From contig OY970334.1 of assembly GCA_963717445.1 (NCBI GenBank), forward strand, positions 186,001 through 250,000: 64,000 nt of DNA. The letters are read 5' to 3'. The notes beneath the pieces were generated by a model. The model worked only from the letters and a program-made list of their open reading frames with translations. It searched no databases and was not told the origin of the DNA. Made by a program: the position numbers and the translations under genes. Origin of the DNA: JAGVPT01 sp963717445. GTDB lineage: Bacteria > Bacteroidota > Ignavibacteria > UBA10030 > UBA8401. Each line of letters starts with the position of its first letter. The first letter of the stretch is position 1. Shown here piece by piece: positions 54,514 through 63,442 of the stretch.

Positions 54514-56721
54514 CTATAAATTTGTCAAAATAAAGTTTGTCATGAGCGTGTAGAGATGAAGCCGAGTCAAACCCCCGTAAATCCCGTGGTTTTTATCGGG
54601 ATAGATCATCATTGAAAATTGTTTGTTCGCTTTTTCAAGTGCTGAGACAAAGTTGGCCGTGTTTTGAAAATGAACGTTGTCGTCGCTCGTTCCGTGAATG
54701 AGCAGGAAGTTGCCCTTCAATTTTGAAGCGTGAGTGATCGGTGAACTCTCAACGTATCCGGCGGGATTGTTTTGAGGCGTGCCCATGTAGCGTTCAGTGT
54801 AGATATCATCGTAGTATCTCCAGCTGGTGACGGGCGCGACGGCAATCGCGGTCTTGAAATAATCGGCGCCATTCAAAATAACCATGCTGGAGAGATAACC
54901 GCCGTAGCTCCAGCCCCAAATACCGATTCTGTTTTTGTCAACATATTGAAGTGACGAAAGATATTTAGCTCCTTCCACCTGATCATGTACTTCCCATTTA
55001 CCGAGGTTTCGATAGCCTGTACTTTTGAACTCCTTTCCACGCGCACCGGTTCCACGGTTGTCCACCATGAAAATTAAATATCCATGCTGGCCCAGCAATG
55101 AGTACCATAAAACGTCGGGGGTTCTTTCCCACATATTTCGGACTACCTGGGATCCAGGTCCTCCGTAGGTGTACACCAGAACCGGATATTTCTTTGTCGA
55201 ATCGAAGTCTGCGGGTTTTACAATCGATGCATTAAGCTGAATTCCGTCCGACGTCGTAATAGATAGAAACGTAGTTTTTCCTAATTGAACATCATGCAGC
55301 GCAGGAATCGGGTTATCTTCAATGACCGATAGGAGATCACCGTCCTTGCTTACAAGAAAAATCTTTGGGGGCGTGGAAACGTCGGAATATGTATCGAGAA
55401 AATATTTATATGAAGGCGAAAAATTAGCCGCATGCGAACCAGGCGTCGCGGTGAGACGGGTCTTTTTCTTTCCATCGAGTTGAATTCTGTAAATGTATCT
55501 TTCGAGCGGTGAGACTTCGGTGGAAGAATAATAGAGCACACCGGACTTTTCATCGACGCCATAGTATGAATCTACTTCCCATGTTCCCCTGGTAATTTGA
55601 TTGAGAAGCGTTCCATCATCGTTATAAAGATAGAGGTGGCGATAACCATCCCGCTCGGACGGCCAAATGAATTTCCCGTTGCTTAGAAATGTAAGATCGT
55701 TAGAGACCTCTACCCATTTATCATCGGTTTCGGTAAGAATGGTTTTGGTTTTTCCCGACGAAATATCGGCGAACAAAAGCTCAAGTGAGTCCTGGCCGCG
55801 GTTCATTCGCTGGATTGACAATACGTCCGGGTCGCGTGTCCATTGGATTCTCGGGATGTAAATATCGTCGTTCGTGCCGATATCCATCCATTGTATTGAA
55901 GACGATTGAACATCGGCAACACCGATTTTAACAATCGAATTCGCCTCCCCCGCCTTCGGGTAGCGCATGGGAATGAGCTTCAAATGGAGCGAGTCCCATT
56001 CAGTGAGCGTGTATTCTGGAACTCGATTTTCGTCCAGGTGCCAGAACGCAATATGCTTGCTGTCCGGGGACCATTGCCAGCCGTCCGAGATCTCGAACTC
56101 TTCTTCATAAACCCAATCGAACTTTCCGTTGATAACGTGCTCGGCTCCGTCGGTTGTCAAACGATGCTCAGCCCCGGAAGCGATATCGAGAATGTAGATA
56201 TTATTTTCCCGTACAAATCCTATATCGTTCCCGTCGGGAGAAAACTTTACATTGTATTGAGGCTCGTTCACCGCTGTCAGCCGTCGAAACGTTTTGGAAG
56301 AGATGTCATACAGGAAAATATGGCCGGCAGGCGTCAGGCGGGACAAGTATTCCCTTTCGGGAGGAGCGGAAATAAAAAGAATCTGTTTTTCATCCGGCGA
56401 CCATTGGTACGTCGTAAAACGAAACGGCGGATCGCCATCGTTTAATTTGAGGGAAGCCGTGCTAACCAACAGGCGGCTCGATTTTTCTTTCACCCCATAA
56501 ATAAATATGTTCGTCGCCTTTGCGCTGGTATCCCTTTCATAGTATGAATAATGTGCGCCATCCTTGAGCCAATGCACTCCATTGACGGTCTTGCCGGCAA
56601 ACTTTGCTGAGTTGAAAATATCATTAAGCGTCAACTCTTTCTTGCCGTTTTGAGCAAAGAGCAAAGCGGTGGAAAGGCAAAGCAGAAAAAAGAATTTGCG
56701 TGCGGAAAATAGTGTACGCAT
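54514..56721 (-). CDS. Dipeptidyl peptidase IV-like S9 prolyl oligopeptidase
   Basis: 735 aa from the ATG at 56721, with AAAGGA 7 nt upstream. A signal peptide (FFFLLCLSTALLFAQ) directs it to the periplasm or surface. The N-terminal ~470 residues form the beta-propeller (repeats like FSPDGNDIGFVRENNIYI and WSPDSKHIAFWHLDENRV; the EEEFEISDGWQW region matches DPP IV's Glu motif). The catalytic triad is Ser in GWSYGGYL, Asp in TSDDNVH and His in DKNHGIY. It trims X-Pro dipeptides from peptide N-termini. It stands alone after the response regulator and before thrS. Confidence 0.93.
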   Translation of the reverse strand: MRTLFSARKFFFLLCLSTALLFAQNGKKELTLNDIFNSAKFAGKTVNGVHWLKDGAHYSYYERDTSAKATNIFIYGVKEKSSRLLVSTASLKLNDGDPPFRFTTYQWSPDEKQILFISAPPEREYLSRLTPAGHIFLYDISSKTFRRLTAVNEPQYNVKFSPDGNDIGFVRENNIYILDIASGAEHRLTTDGAEHVINGKFDWVYEEEFEISDGWQWSPDSKHIAFWHLDENRVPEYTLTEWDSLHLKLIPMRYPKAGEANSIVKIGVADVQSSSIQWMDIGTNDDIYIPRIQWTRDPDVLSIQRMNRGQDSLELLFADISSGKTKTILTETDDKWVEVSNDLTFLSNGKFIWPSERDGYRHLYLYNDDGTLLNQITRGTWEVDSYYGVDEKSGVLYYSSTEVSPLERYIYRIQLDGKKKTRLTATPGSHAANFSPSYKYFLDTYSDVSTPPKIFLVSKDGDLLSVIEDNPIPALHDVQLGKTTFLSITTSDGIQLNASIVKPADFDSTKKYPVLVYTYGGPGSQVVRNMWERTPDVLWYSLLGQHGYLIFMVDNRGTGARGKEFKSTGYRNLGKWEVHDQVEGAKYLSSLQYVDKNRIGIWGWSYGGYLSSMVILNGADYFKTAIAVAPVTSWRYYDDIYTERYMGTPQNNPAGYVESSPITHASKLKGNFLLIHGTSDDNVHFQNTANFVSALEKANKQFSMMIYPDKNHGIYGGLTRLHLYTLMTNFILTNL

Positions 56722-56871
56722 ATAATGTCCTTTAAAGTAAACGTTTGTTAAGAAATTCATTTAAGCAAAAAAAGGAGCCAATTGCGAAGCGAAGGGCGTA
56801 CAATGACTGAGTTATCCTGGGGATCATGCCAGATTTACGATGAAGAGAATTTATAGCAGTTGAACAATGGG

Positions 56872-57597
56872 TCAATGTTTGGTGTGCGGTGGAGCAATAT
56901 GAATCTCGTCCAGTTTTCGTGTAACCATTGTCGAGAGGTTTCGCATCGAACTGACGCCCGAAGAAATCACTTCAATGCCTTGTTTTAACTCTATGAAAAT
57001 CTCCTTACACTGAAATTCTTTGCCTTCTTTTACATTGGCCAGTAATTCGGCCTCACGCCTTTGTAAATTGGATAAGAGATCGGCAAGGCTTTTTTCGACC
57101 AACTGTCCGACGGAGTTCACCGTATCGTGAAAGGTATGGAGTGAATCGAGCTCATCCTGCTTTTCCTGAAGAAGCCGTTCCTTCGCGTCGTTCTCGATGA
57201 TTTGCTTTCGGTACAGATACCGCTCATAGACGCTCTTGACGGCAAGCGAAAGACGTTCTATGTCGAGATGATCCTTTCGTATGTAATCGTACACGCCAAG
57301 CTGCATCGCTTCGATGGCAGTCGATTCAGAACCGGCTGCAGTCACGAGGATCACCGGAGTCGATATCTTCTGGGAATGCATCCATTCAAGAACGTCCATC
57401 CCGGACATTTCCCCCATGCGGTTATCGAGCAAAATGACATCGAAACTCGTTTTCTTCAGCAACTCAACCGCTTCCTCGCCCGAGGCGCATGACTCCACGG
57501 CGAAACTGCTCGTCATCTTAAGTCCCATCTCAATACTCAAGCGGAACGAGTCCTCGTCATCCACAAGAAGGACATGAAGCGAATGAGGTTCTGTCAT
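56872..57597 (-). CDS. Response regulator with C-terminal coiled coil
   Basis: 241 aa. REC domain: acidic DDED near residue 13, phosphorylatable Asp58 in VILLDNRM, Thr in LVTAAGSES and Lys in YIRKDH. The rest (~125-241) is helical, Glu/Lys-rich and lacks a DNA-binding or enzyme domain, so it may interact with a partner or dimerise. No sensor kinase is adjacent, so it is an orphan here. It has a good promoter. Confidence 0.84.
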   Translation of the reverse strand: MTEPHSLHVLLVDDEDSFRLSIEMGLKMTSSFAVESCASGEEAVELLKKTSFDVILLDNRMGEMSGMDVLEWMHSQKISTPVILVTAAGSESTAIEAMQLGVYDYIRKDHLDIERLSLAVKSVYERYLYRKQIIENDAKERLLQEKQDELDSLHTFHDTVNSVGQLVEKSLADLLSNLQRREAELLANVKEGKEFQCKEIFIELKQGIEVISSGVSSMRNLSTMVTRKLDEIHIAPPHTKH

Positions 57598-57652
57598 GTA
57601 TGATCTTTCCTGCCGTTAACGTAAAAGTGTTCTTCGTTCATTGCTCGTAATC

Positions 57653-57683
57653 CAAAAGTAGGGTTAAATAATTGAAAACTCAA
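57653..57683 (-). promoter_or_regulatory. Promoter of the response-regulator gene
   Basis: Minus-strand TTGAGT (57683-57678), a 17-nt spacer and TACTTTTG (57660-57653), matching TAnnTTTG. The leader would be ~50 nt. Confidence 0.6.
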
Positions 57684-57748
57684 ATGCGGCCCGCATCGAT
57701 GAGCTACAATTGTCTTGGGGAACACCAGGGGGAAATTCTACAATTCGT

Positions 57749-57822
57749 GGGCCCTAGAGGATTCGAACCTCTGACCTCTACCGTGTCAAGGTAGCGCTCT
57801 AAACCAACTGAGCTAAGAGCCC
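57749..57822 (-). tRNA. tRNA-Val (anticodon GAC)
   Basis: 74 nt on the minus strand. Acceptor GGGCTCT/AGGGCCC, D-arm TTAGCTCAGTTGGTTTAGAG, anticodon loop TTGACAC with GAC, T-arm AGAGGTTCGAATCCTCT. CCA is not encoded. Its 5' end is repeated twice upstream. Confidence 0.95.
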
Positions 57823-57936
57823 ATTTCTATTTTCCGGAAGGCCTGAAGCGAAGTCCTGTTGGGACTGAGCTAAGAGCCCGTTTCTATTTTCTGGAAGGCC
57901 TGAAGCGAAGTCCCGTTGGGACTGAGCTAAGAGCCC
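57811..57936. repeat. 57-bp tandem repeat copying the tRNA-Val 5' end
   Basis: The first ~15 nt of tRNA-Val (minus GGGCTCTTAGCTCAG) recur at steps of exactly 57 nt; plus-strand AGCTAAGAGCCC begins at 57811, 57868 and 57925. The copies lie upstream of the tRNA. The ~42-nt spacer also repeats (GGAAGGCCTGAAGCGAAGTC), with a few changes, and carries a small AGTCCC-AAC-GGGACT hairpin. The copies hold no complete tRNA. Confidence 0.9.
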
Positions 57937-58050
57937 CCTATATCAATCAAATTTCGATACTTTATTTGAATTCTGCACCTTTCACCAAACTTTGACTCCG
58001 AATATTGTCCTCAGAGTGCCGAGTTTAGTGCCCAACTATAACACCCCAGC

Positions 58051-58159
58051 CAAAATAAAAAACGCACAAACGAGAGGCTTCCGACCTTTGAACACTTGTG
58101 CGTTTCACCCTTGCGGATGAAAATCCTTTTGGTTTTTTACGGAAGCCTTCTCTTTGTGT
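58051..58159 (-). terminator. Structured region: intrinsic terminator with a competing stem
   Basis: On the minus strand AAACGCACAA (58105-58096) pairs with TTGTGCGTTT (58069-58060) and a T-rich tail follows, so it is a good terminator for whatever is transcribed from upstream. The 3' arm can pair instead with an earlier segment: CACAAAGAGAAGGCTTCCG (58158-58140) matches CGGAAGCC-TCTCGTTTGTG (58083-58065) with few mismatches. Two exclusive folds are therefore possible, as in an attenuator, but no regulated gene directly follows except tRNA-Val ~230 nt on. Confidence 0.5.
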
Positions 58160-58313
58160 TCAATACAAATATACGATGTCGGCTCCCAATTTGCAAGATG
58201 TTTAAACTCTAAAGTTTTTGGAACTGAAAATTATTGATATCTCCTCGCAAAGCGTTGTCAAGCGATTGATACGTCAAGTTCAAGTATATGTCGTCATTGC
58301 TATGTTTCTTGAG

Positions 58314-58502
58314 TTACCGCTGCGCAAAAGAGTCAGTCGAGAAGAATTCCTGGAATAAAGAATCAATCTTATGCTTTGTTATCTCTAAAAGAAATTTATA
58401 GCTCTCCCGAAAGACAGTCTTTATGCCTTCTTCCCGCTCTACGCCCAACTTGGAAAAAATATCTTTAGTCTTTTCTTTCATAAAACAAAAAACATCCTTC
58501 AC
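58314..58502 (-). CDS. Possible small protein of unknown function
   Basis: 62 aa from a GTG (or 55 aa from an ATG at 58481), rich in Lys, Glu and Phe, with a mostly helical look. No family recognised and no convincing ribosome-binding site. It sits in the ~880-nt gap between tRNA-Val and the HtrA-like gene, where I see nothing else coding. It could be a chance ORF. Confidence 0.28.
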   Translation of the reverse strand: MKDVFCFMKEKTKDIFSKLGVEREEGIKTVFRESYKFLLEITKHKIDSLFQEFFSTDSFAQR

Positions 58503-58561
58503 CTTGTTTCCGAACCGTACTCAAACGGCTACTGCATCAGTGTATAGTCAAGGTGAAGGAT
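58494..58561. repeat. 13-bp perfect inverted repeat
   Basis: ATCCTTCACCTTG (58494-58506) and CAAGGTGAAGGAT (58549-58561) face each other over 42 nt. They could be two binding half-sites or a cruciform. One arm overlaps the start of the small ORF. Confidence 0.6.
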
Positions 58562-58705
58562 TGTAAAATGTTTGTGAGTGATATTCGGAAAATTCTTACT
58601 TTCAGAGTCGATTCGAGTATTTCAAACAATTTCATCTAATGAGAATCGCAGACTGAAATCTCTTTTTCGTTCAATGAGGATTAACTTCATTCGCCCAGAG
58701 GATCT

Positions 58706-59899
58706 TCACTTAGTGTTGGTAAGCACCACGTGAAGCACGCGGCCCCATCCTGGGTCGAGTTTTGCGAGTCTATCAATTAAGATAGATGCATCTTTTTTGT
58801 CAGCCTCCGCAAGGCAAAGGATGGCGTAATCATGAATAATTTCCTTATTATTAGGGTCGAGACTGAGGGCTCTATAAAAGCACTTATCTGCCAAACGATA
58901 CTCTTGAACATCCTCATAAGCTGTCGCAAGTGCATAGTACGCATCTGGATTTTCAGAGTCAGCAACTGTGGCAGCCAGGTAACTTTTGAGTTCGAGGTCG
59001 TAGTCGCCTTTCGAAAAATAAACGTTACCCAAACCGATATAAGCATCCGCATTGTTGCTATCTAACTCTGTTGCCTTCGAATAATTGTCAATGGCTTTGT
59101 CCCAATTATGTCGATTCTCGGCAAGTGTCCCTTCGGCGAAATAGAAACCAGAATTCCCTTTGGAAACATTGCCGCTACCCTGAATTTCGGACTTAACGTC
59201 ATTTATTGGAACAGCGTAATTGAGATTCTGCGCAAGGCCTGCCTGCGGGCCCTCCCGAGGGTTTACCGATTCCGATGTAATTCCTATGACGCGCCCATCT
59301 TCATCGAAAAGTCCACCGCCACTACTGCCAGGTGATATGGGGGCAGTAAATTGAATGAACTTCTTGCCCCCTAATTCTTGGTTCGGATTGCTAATATTTC
59401 CCATCGAGACAGTACTCTCCTGTTCCTCAGGTGTCCCAATTGCATACACCTTTTCACCAACACGAAGTTCATCTGAATTTCCAAGGCCGGTGACTGAAGG
59501 GGTCTCCTTCGCATCGAATTGGAGAATCGCGACATCACGGTCTCTATTGATATTTTTGGTCTCCTTCAGCTCATAGAATGCACCTGTTGAAAGCTTTGCA
59601 ACGGCATAGGACATCCGATTGATAACGTGAGCGTTTGTCACCAATAGTCCCGCAGAATCAATGAAGAACCCGCTTCCTTGACTGATGATGTTGTGGTCGC
59701 TGTCATAGACCATAATAGTTGCAACTGCCCTCGCATTATGTTCCACACCTTCCTCATTTTTGCCCTTTATCGCCCACCTATTAGTTAGAGCTACAAAAAT
59801 CAGCGTCAACACTGCAACAGCAACGAAATCCTTGTAGTATCTTTTTAGAAATGTATTGAGCCTTCCCTTCTGAGTTCCTTCAGCAGGAATGTTCGCCAT
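58706..59899 (-). CDS. Membrane-anchored trypsin-like protease with TPR repeats
   Basis: 397 aa. One helix (residues ~25-40) anchors it, so most of it is probably periplasmic. The HtrA-type S1C protease has His91 in NAHVIN, Asp122 in DRDVAIL and Ser193 in PGSSGGGLFDE. There is no PDZ domain. Instead, residues ~255-390 hold three to four tetratricopeptide repeats (for example DNYSKATELDSNNADAYIGL and CFYRALSLDPNNKEIIHDYA). The TPRs presumably take over substrate or partner binding. It lies next to the restriction island; a defence role is only a possibility. Confidence 0.85.
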   Translation of the reverse strand: MANIPAEGTQKGRLNTFLKRYYKDFVAVAVLTLIFVALTNRWAIKGKNEEGVEHNARAVATIMVYDSDHNIISQGSGFFIDSAGLLVTNAHVINRMSYAVAKLSTGAFYELKETKNINRDRDVAILQFDAKETPSVTGLGNSDELRVGEKVYAIGTPEEQESTVSMGNISNPNQELGGKKFIQFTAPISPGSSGGGLFDEDGRVIGITSESVNPREGPQAGLAQNLNYAVPINDVKSEIQGSGNVSKGNSGFYFAEGTLAENRHNWDKAIDNYSKATELDSNNADAYIGLGNVYFSKGDYDLELKSYLAATVADSENPDAYYALATAYEDVQEYRLADKCFYRALSLDPNNKEIIHDYAILCLAEADKKDASILIDRLAKLDPGWGRVLHVVLTNTK

Positions 59900-60020
59900 G
59901 ATTGGTCACCCCTTTCTTGTGATAGTTATTCAGCCAGAAACTACGCTAAGCTGTCAGTTTATTCAACCCGCAAAATTACTTCACTCTCAGGTTTGGTTCT
60001 AATATCCCAAACCATCTTGC

Positions 60021-60329
60021 CTAAAAACAGTCGATGACGCCCTTCCCATTCTCCTTCCAATTAGGGAGATATGCTGCCATCAAGCTCTTGAACAACTTTC
60101 CGTGATTCGGAACCTGCAAATGAAGCAATTCGTGAGCGATAACGGAGTCTTGAAAGTCACTCCCCTTCTTCAAAAGGTCTCTGCTGAAACTCACTCTTCC
60201 AGCCGTTGAACAAGAAGCCCACTTCCGCTTCATCCTGCGAAGCTGAACGAGCTTGGGCTTCGCCCCAATGGTTTCAGACCAATGGGTCACCCTCTCTCGG
60301 AATTTCTGCTCTTTAGTTTTTCTTTTCAT
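60021..60329 (-). CDS. YgjP-like (DUF45) metallopeptidase, minimal form
   Basis: 102 aa. AHELLHLQVPNHGKLF gives the HExxH zinc site (His66, Glu67, His70) with a third His76. The N-terminal strands LVQLRRMKRKWASCS are typical of the DUF45 family. Full members are ~230 aa, so this is a short version. It begins in the last 4 nt of hsdR (ATGA), a gene order I recall from type I restriction loci. Its target is unknown. Confidence 0.84.
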   Translation of the reverse strand: MKRKTKEQKFRERVTHWSETIGAKPKLVQLRRMKRKWASCSTAGRVSFSRDLLKKGSDFQDSVIAHELLHLQVPNHGKLFKSLMAAYLPNWKENGKGVIDCF

Positions 60330-63211
60330 TGTTGGACAAGCAAGGCAAAAATTTTTTCCATCGCTTCATGAATCTTCTCTTTTCCAACTGGATTGAGCAA
60401 CAAGGCATACAGTTCAAGTTTCAATGTCCTTCTCTCATTTCCGTTCACCATCCAGTTGGGATACTTGTCATACAACCCAGACACCTTCTTTGAAAGCTCC
60501 TCAACCCCATAGGTCGTGTATGTCTTCAGAACCCAATAGACGGAGAACGTGCGAGTATCAAGTTTCTTTTCTGTTTGCTCTTTCTTGGCAAGGTTGACTT
60601 GCTCAATAAGTTCTTCGAGATGTTTGAGGGCTTCGATTGTATCAATCTGGCGATTGTCATAAAGCTCGTTGATGGCTTCTACCCGTTCACCAATTCCCAA
60701 GAGAAAGGGATTCTTGCCTTGGTTTTCGTCAACGAATATTCGGATGCTTCTGGTGAGATTGACCACCTTGGCCTTGTCGGACTTAGGGTCTTTTTTGAGA
60801 GCTTGGAGAGTTTGTTCATTGATGGCATAGATGGGCAACGGCTCTGCAATCTGACCAACTTTGACCTGCTCCCTCACTAGCGTTGCCGTTTTCCGCATCA
60901 ACTCTTTATCAGCTTGCACTCTTGGTGTAAAGGCTAACAGAACAGTTTGGTAGAGGTGGGAAATGTGGATATAATCAGATATGTGATCTCTCAGAAATTT
61001 ATCGGGTGAGGTAATTTCGTAGAGACTTTCAATTTGCTTGAAGAACTTAAAGAAGGCTTCCCGTTTCTCCTTGTCGGTGAAATACTCGATAGCGTATTCA
61101 ATTACTTTGTCCGCAGGCCTCCCCTTCATTAGATTGAGATACTCTGGAGCTTGCTCCTTCATCTGCTTGGCAAAAAGATTCTTCAGAACATCAATGTTCT
61201 TGATAACACTTGTCACATCGGCAGAGTCAAAGGCAAGTGCCTTTTCCATATTGTCGAAGATGCCAACGAAGTCCAACACAAACCCTGATGGCTTCTTCAG
61301 TCCCTCATCATCCTCATAAGGTCGGTTCACTCTTGCAATTGCCTGAAGCAAGGTGTGGTCTTTCATAGGCTTGTCGAGATACATACAGTATAAGATTGGC
61401 GCATCGTATCCCGTTAGGAGTTTCTCAGTGACAACCAGAATCTTAGGCAAGCTTCCCTTCTTGCGGAAAAGCTTCTTGGTCTCCTTTTCCTCATTCTCTT
61501 CAAGATAAAATTCTTTGAGCTCAGGTTTGTCGTTGTGAGCCGGGGAGTAGACCACCGTTGAGTATTCAGGTGGAAGGTACTTGTCCAAGGCTTTCTTGTA
61601 GAGAGCACAGGCTTCCCTATCCACTCCCACGAGAAATGCCTTGTAGCCCATCGGTTCTACGTTTTCCTTGTAGTGCTGGGCCACGAACTTGGCTACCTTC
61701 TCAACCCTGTCAGTTGCTTTGAGAAAGTTCTTTGTGTTAACTGCTCTGTCGAGAATCTTGTTGAGTTCTTCAATATCGCTCACCCCCTCTTTCTCCATCA
61801 TCGCATAGAACTCTTTTTCCAGTATTTCCTTTGGTGCAAGCATTTCATTGGGGGCAAGTGTGTAGTGGAGAGGAAGCGTTGTCCCGTCTTCAATGGACTC
61901 GGTAATGCTGTACTTGTCAAGATACCCCTTGTCGTCCTCTTTCCCGAATACTTTGAAGGTTCCTCTTCCGTAGAGAATCTTGTCTATGGGTGTACCTGTG
62001 AAACCGAAGTATGTTGCATTGGGAAGAGCGGCCATCAAGTAATTGCCCAGGTCTCCTGAAGTGGTGCGGTGAGCTTCATCAACAAAAACGAAAACATTCT
62101 CTCTTGGGTTGATATCTTTCGGCATCCCCTCAAATTTATGAATCGTAGAGACTATGAGACCACGGTAATCGCTTTTGAGAAGTTCCTCAAGGTGGTCTTT
62201 GCTCTTTGCCATTTCGTATGTCTCAAACCCATAGGCTTCAAGATTAAGGAATAGCTGGCTCTCCAACTCATTCCTGTCCACCAACATTATGACAGTCGGC
62301 TTTTCAAATTCAGGTTGCTTGATGAGTCGTTCGGCAGAAACAACCATTGTGAATGTTTTGCCGGAGCCTTGAGTGTGCCAAATCAGTCCAGTTTTCTTCT
62401 CTCTCTCCGTGGAACGCTTAACAACCTTCTCGACTGCCCTTGATTGATGCTGACGCAGGACAATCTTTTCAAGCTCATCCTCCCGCTTGAAAAATACAAT
62501 ATAGTCGTGAAGCACTCTCAGGATACGTTCTCGGTCAAAGAACCGCTTGACCTTTTGTTCAAAGTTCCCCTTCTCAATTTCTTTCCAATTGAAAAGGTTT
62601 TTCCTGCTCAGGTTCCAAGTAACGCCATAGAAGAAATCAATCAGGTGGGTTACATCAAATAGCTGGTTGGTGGTTACAAGCTCCGGAGTCTCACTGTGGT
62701 ATCTGCGAAGTTGGTCAACAGCTATAGCAATAGCTTCTTTCTCTTCCGGCTTCTTGTTCTCTCCAATGATAATTGGAATTCCATTGACTAGAAAAATCAC
62801 GTCGGCTCGGTTGGTGAACTTGCCGTTAGTGAATGACCATTCCTCTGTGACGTGAAAGACGTTGTTATCAAGATTCTCGAAGTCAATCAGTCGAACATTT
62901 CTTTCTCGCTTCTCTGCTGGCACATAGAGAGACTTCTTTCCACGGAGCCATTCAAGAGCTTCCTTGTTACCTTCGATGGTGGTGCGAAGGTTCTGAAGCC
63001 GTCCGATTACTTCGCCGATGTTCTCAGGTGTGACGACATTCGGATTGAGTGCGAGCAGTTTCTGTTCGAAGATAGAATAAAGGAATAGACCCGTCTCGCC
63101 ATTCCGAAGCTCCAAGGCTTCCTCTGGATTGAGTACCTGCCAGCCAATATCTCCTGCATACTTTAGAATTGGTTTCTGAACTGCAGTTTTTTCATTAAGT
63201 GGATGTGACAT
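60326..63211 (-). CDS. hsdR: Type I restriction endonuclease subunit R
   Basis: 961 aa. N-terminal PD-(D/E)xK nuclease with Asp137, Glu151 and Lys153 (ADVIF...GENKKPEEK). Then the superfamily 2 motor: GSGKT (282-286), DEAH (378-381), FTGTP (404-408), and late motifs in LLTGYDAPIL and QAIARVNRP. The last ~250 residues bind the modification complex. It cuts DNA after ATP-driven translocation. hsdM and hsdS are not in the window, so they probably lie beyond the right edge. Confidence 0.94.
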   Translation of the reverse strand: MSHPLNEKTAVQKPILKYAGDIGWQVLNPEEALELRNGETGLFLYSIFEQKLLALNPNVVTPENIGEVIGRLQNLRTTIEGNKEALEWLRGKKSLYVPAEKRERNVRLIDFENLDNNVFHVTEEWSFTNGKFTNRADVIFLVNGIPIIIGENKKPEEKEAIAIAVDQLRRYHSETPELVTTNQLFDVTHLIDFFYGVTWNLSRKNLFNWKEIEKGNFEQKVKRFFDRERILRVLHDYIVFFKREDELEKIVLRQHQSRAVEKVVKRSTEREKKTGLIWHTQGSGKTFTMVVSAERLIKQPEFEKPTVIMLVDRNELESQLFLNLEAYGFETYEMAKSKDHLEELLKSDYRGLIVSTIHKFEGMPKDINPRENVFVFVDEAHRTTSGDLGNYLMAALPNATYFGFTGTPIDKILYGRGTFKVFGKEDDKGYLDKYSITESIEDGTTLPLHYTLAPNEMLAPKEILEKEFYAMMEKEGVSDIEELNKILDRAVNTKNFLKATDRVEKVAKFVAQHYKENVEPMGYKAFLVGVDREACALYKKALDKYLPPEYSTVVYSPAHNDKPELKEFYLEENEEKETKKLFRKKGSLPKILVVTEKLLTGYDAPILYCMYLDKPMKDHTLLQAIARVNRPYEDDEGLKKPSGFVLDFVGIFDNMEKALAFDSADVTSVIKNIDVLKNLFAKQMKEQAPEYLNLMKGRPADKVIEYAIEYFTDKEKREAFFKFFKQIESLYEITSPDKFLRDHISDYIHISHLYQTVLLAFTPRVQADKELMRKTATLVREQVKVGQIAEPLPIYAINEQTLQALKKDPKSDKAKVVNLTRSIRIFVDENQGKNPFLLGIGERVEAINELYDNRQIDTIEALKHLEELIEQVNLAKKEQTEKKLDTRTFSVYWVLKTYTTYGVEELSKKVSGLYDKYPNWMVNGNERRTLKLELYALLLNPVGKEKIHEAMEKIFALLVQQ

Positions 63212-63330
63212 GTTTTTGGCAATAGGTTATCGCATTCGAACCGAACACTACGAATAGAGCGGTTGAATCTTAAGGCTTATGGAGACTCTAAAACAGATGG
63301 ATAATCATCAGCAGCAGCATAACCATCAAC

Positions 63331-63438
63331 CTAATCGTCAACCAAATTTGGCATGCTAATCGGCTCCGTAATTGACATCCGAATCGACACGCCAATTGAC
63401 ATGTAAATCGACATGCTAATCGACACGGCAATTGACAT
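63331..63438. repeat. 12-nt minisatellite between fic and hsdR
   Basis: Nine head-to-tail 12-mers, the last six close to NNNAATYGACAY (e.g. GCCAATTGACAT, GCTAATCGACAC); the first three are decayed. On the minus strand it forms a 35-codon ORF with a MSIx/VSIx pattern that ends in TAG at 63333. I do not think it is a real gene. The gap 63212-63442 holds nothing else. Confidence 0.88.
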
Positions 63439-63442
63439 ATGC

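Noticed and set aside
57823..57936. Additional tRNA genes
   Set aside because: The repeats hold just the first ~15 nt of tRNA-Val; no anticodon or T-arm follows.
63331..63438. CRISPR array or real 35-aa gene
   Set aside because: Units are 12 nt without spacers. The ORF only follows from the repeat and lacks a ribosome-binding site.
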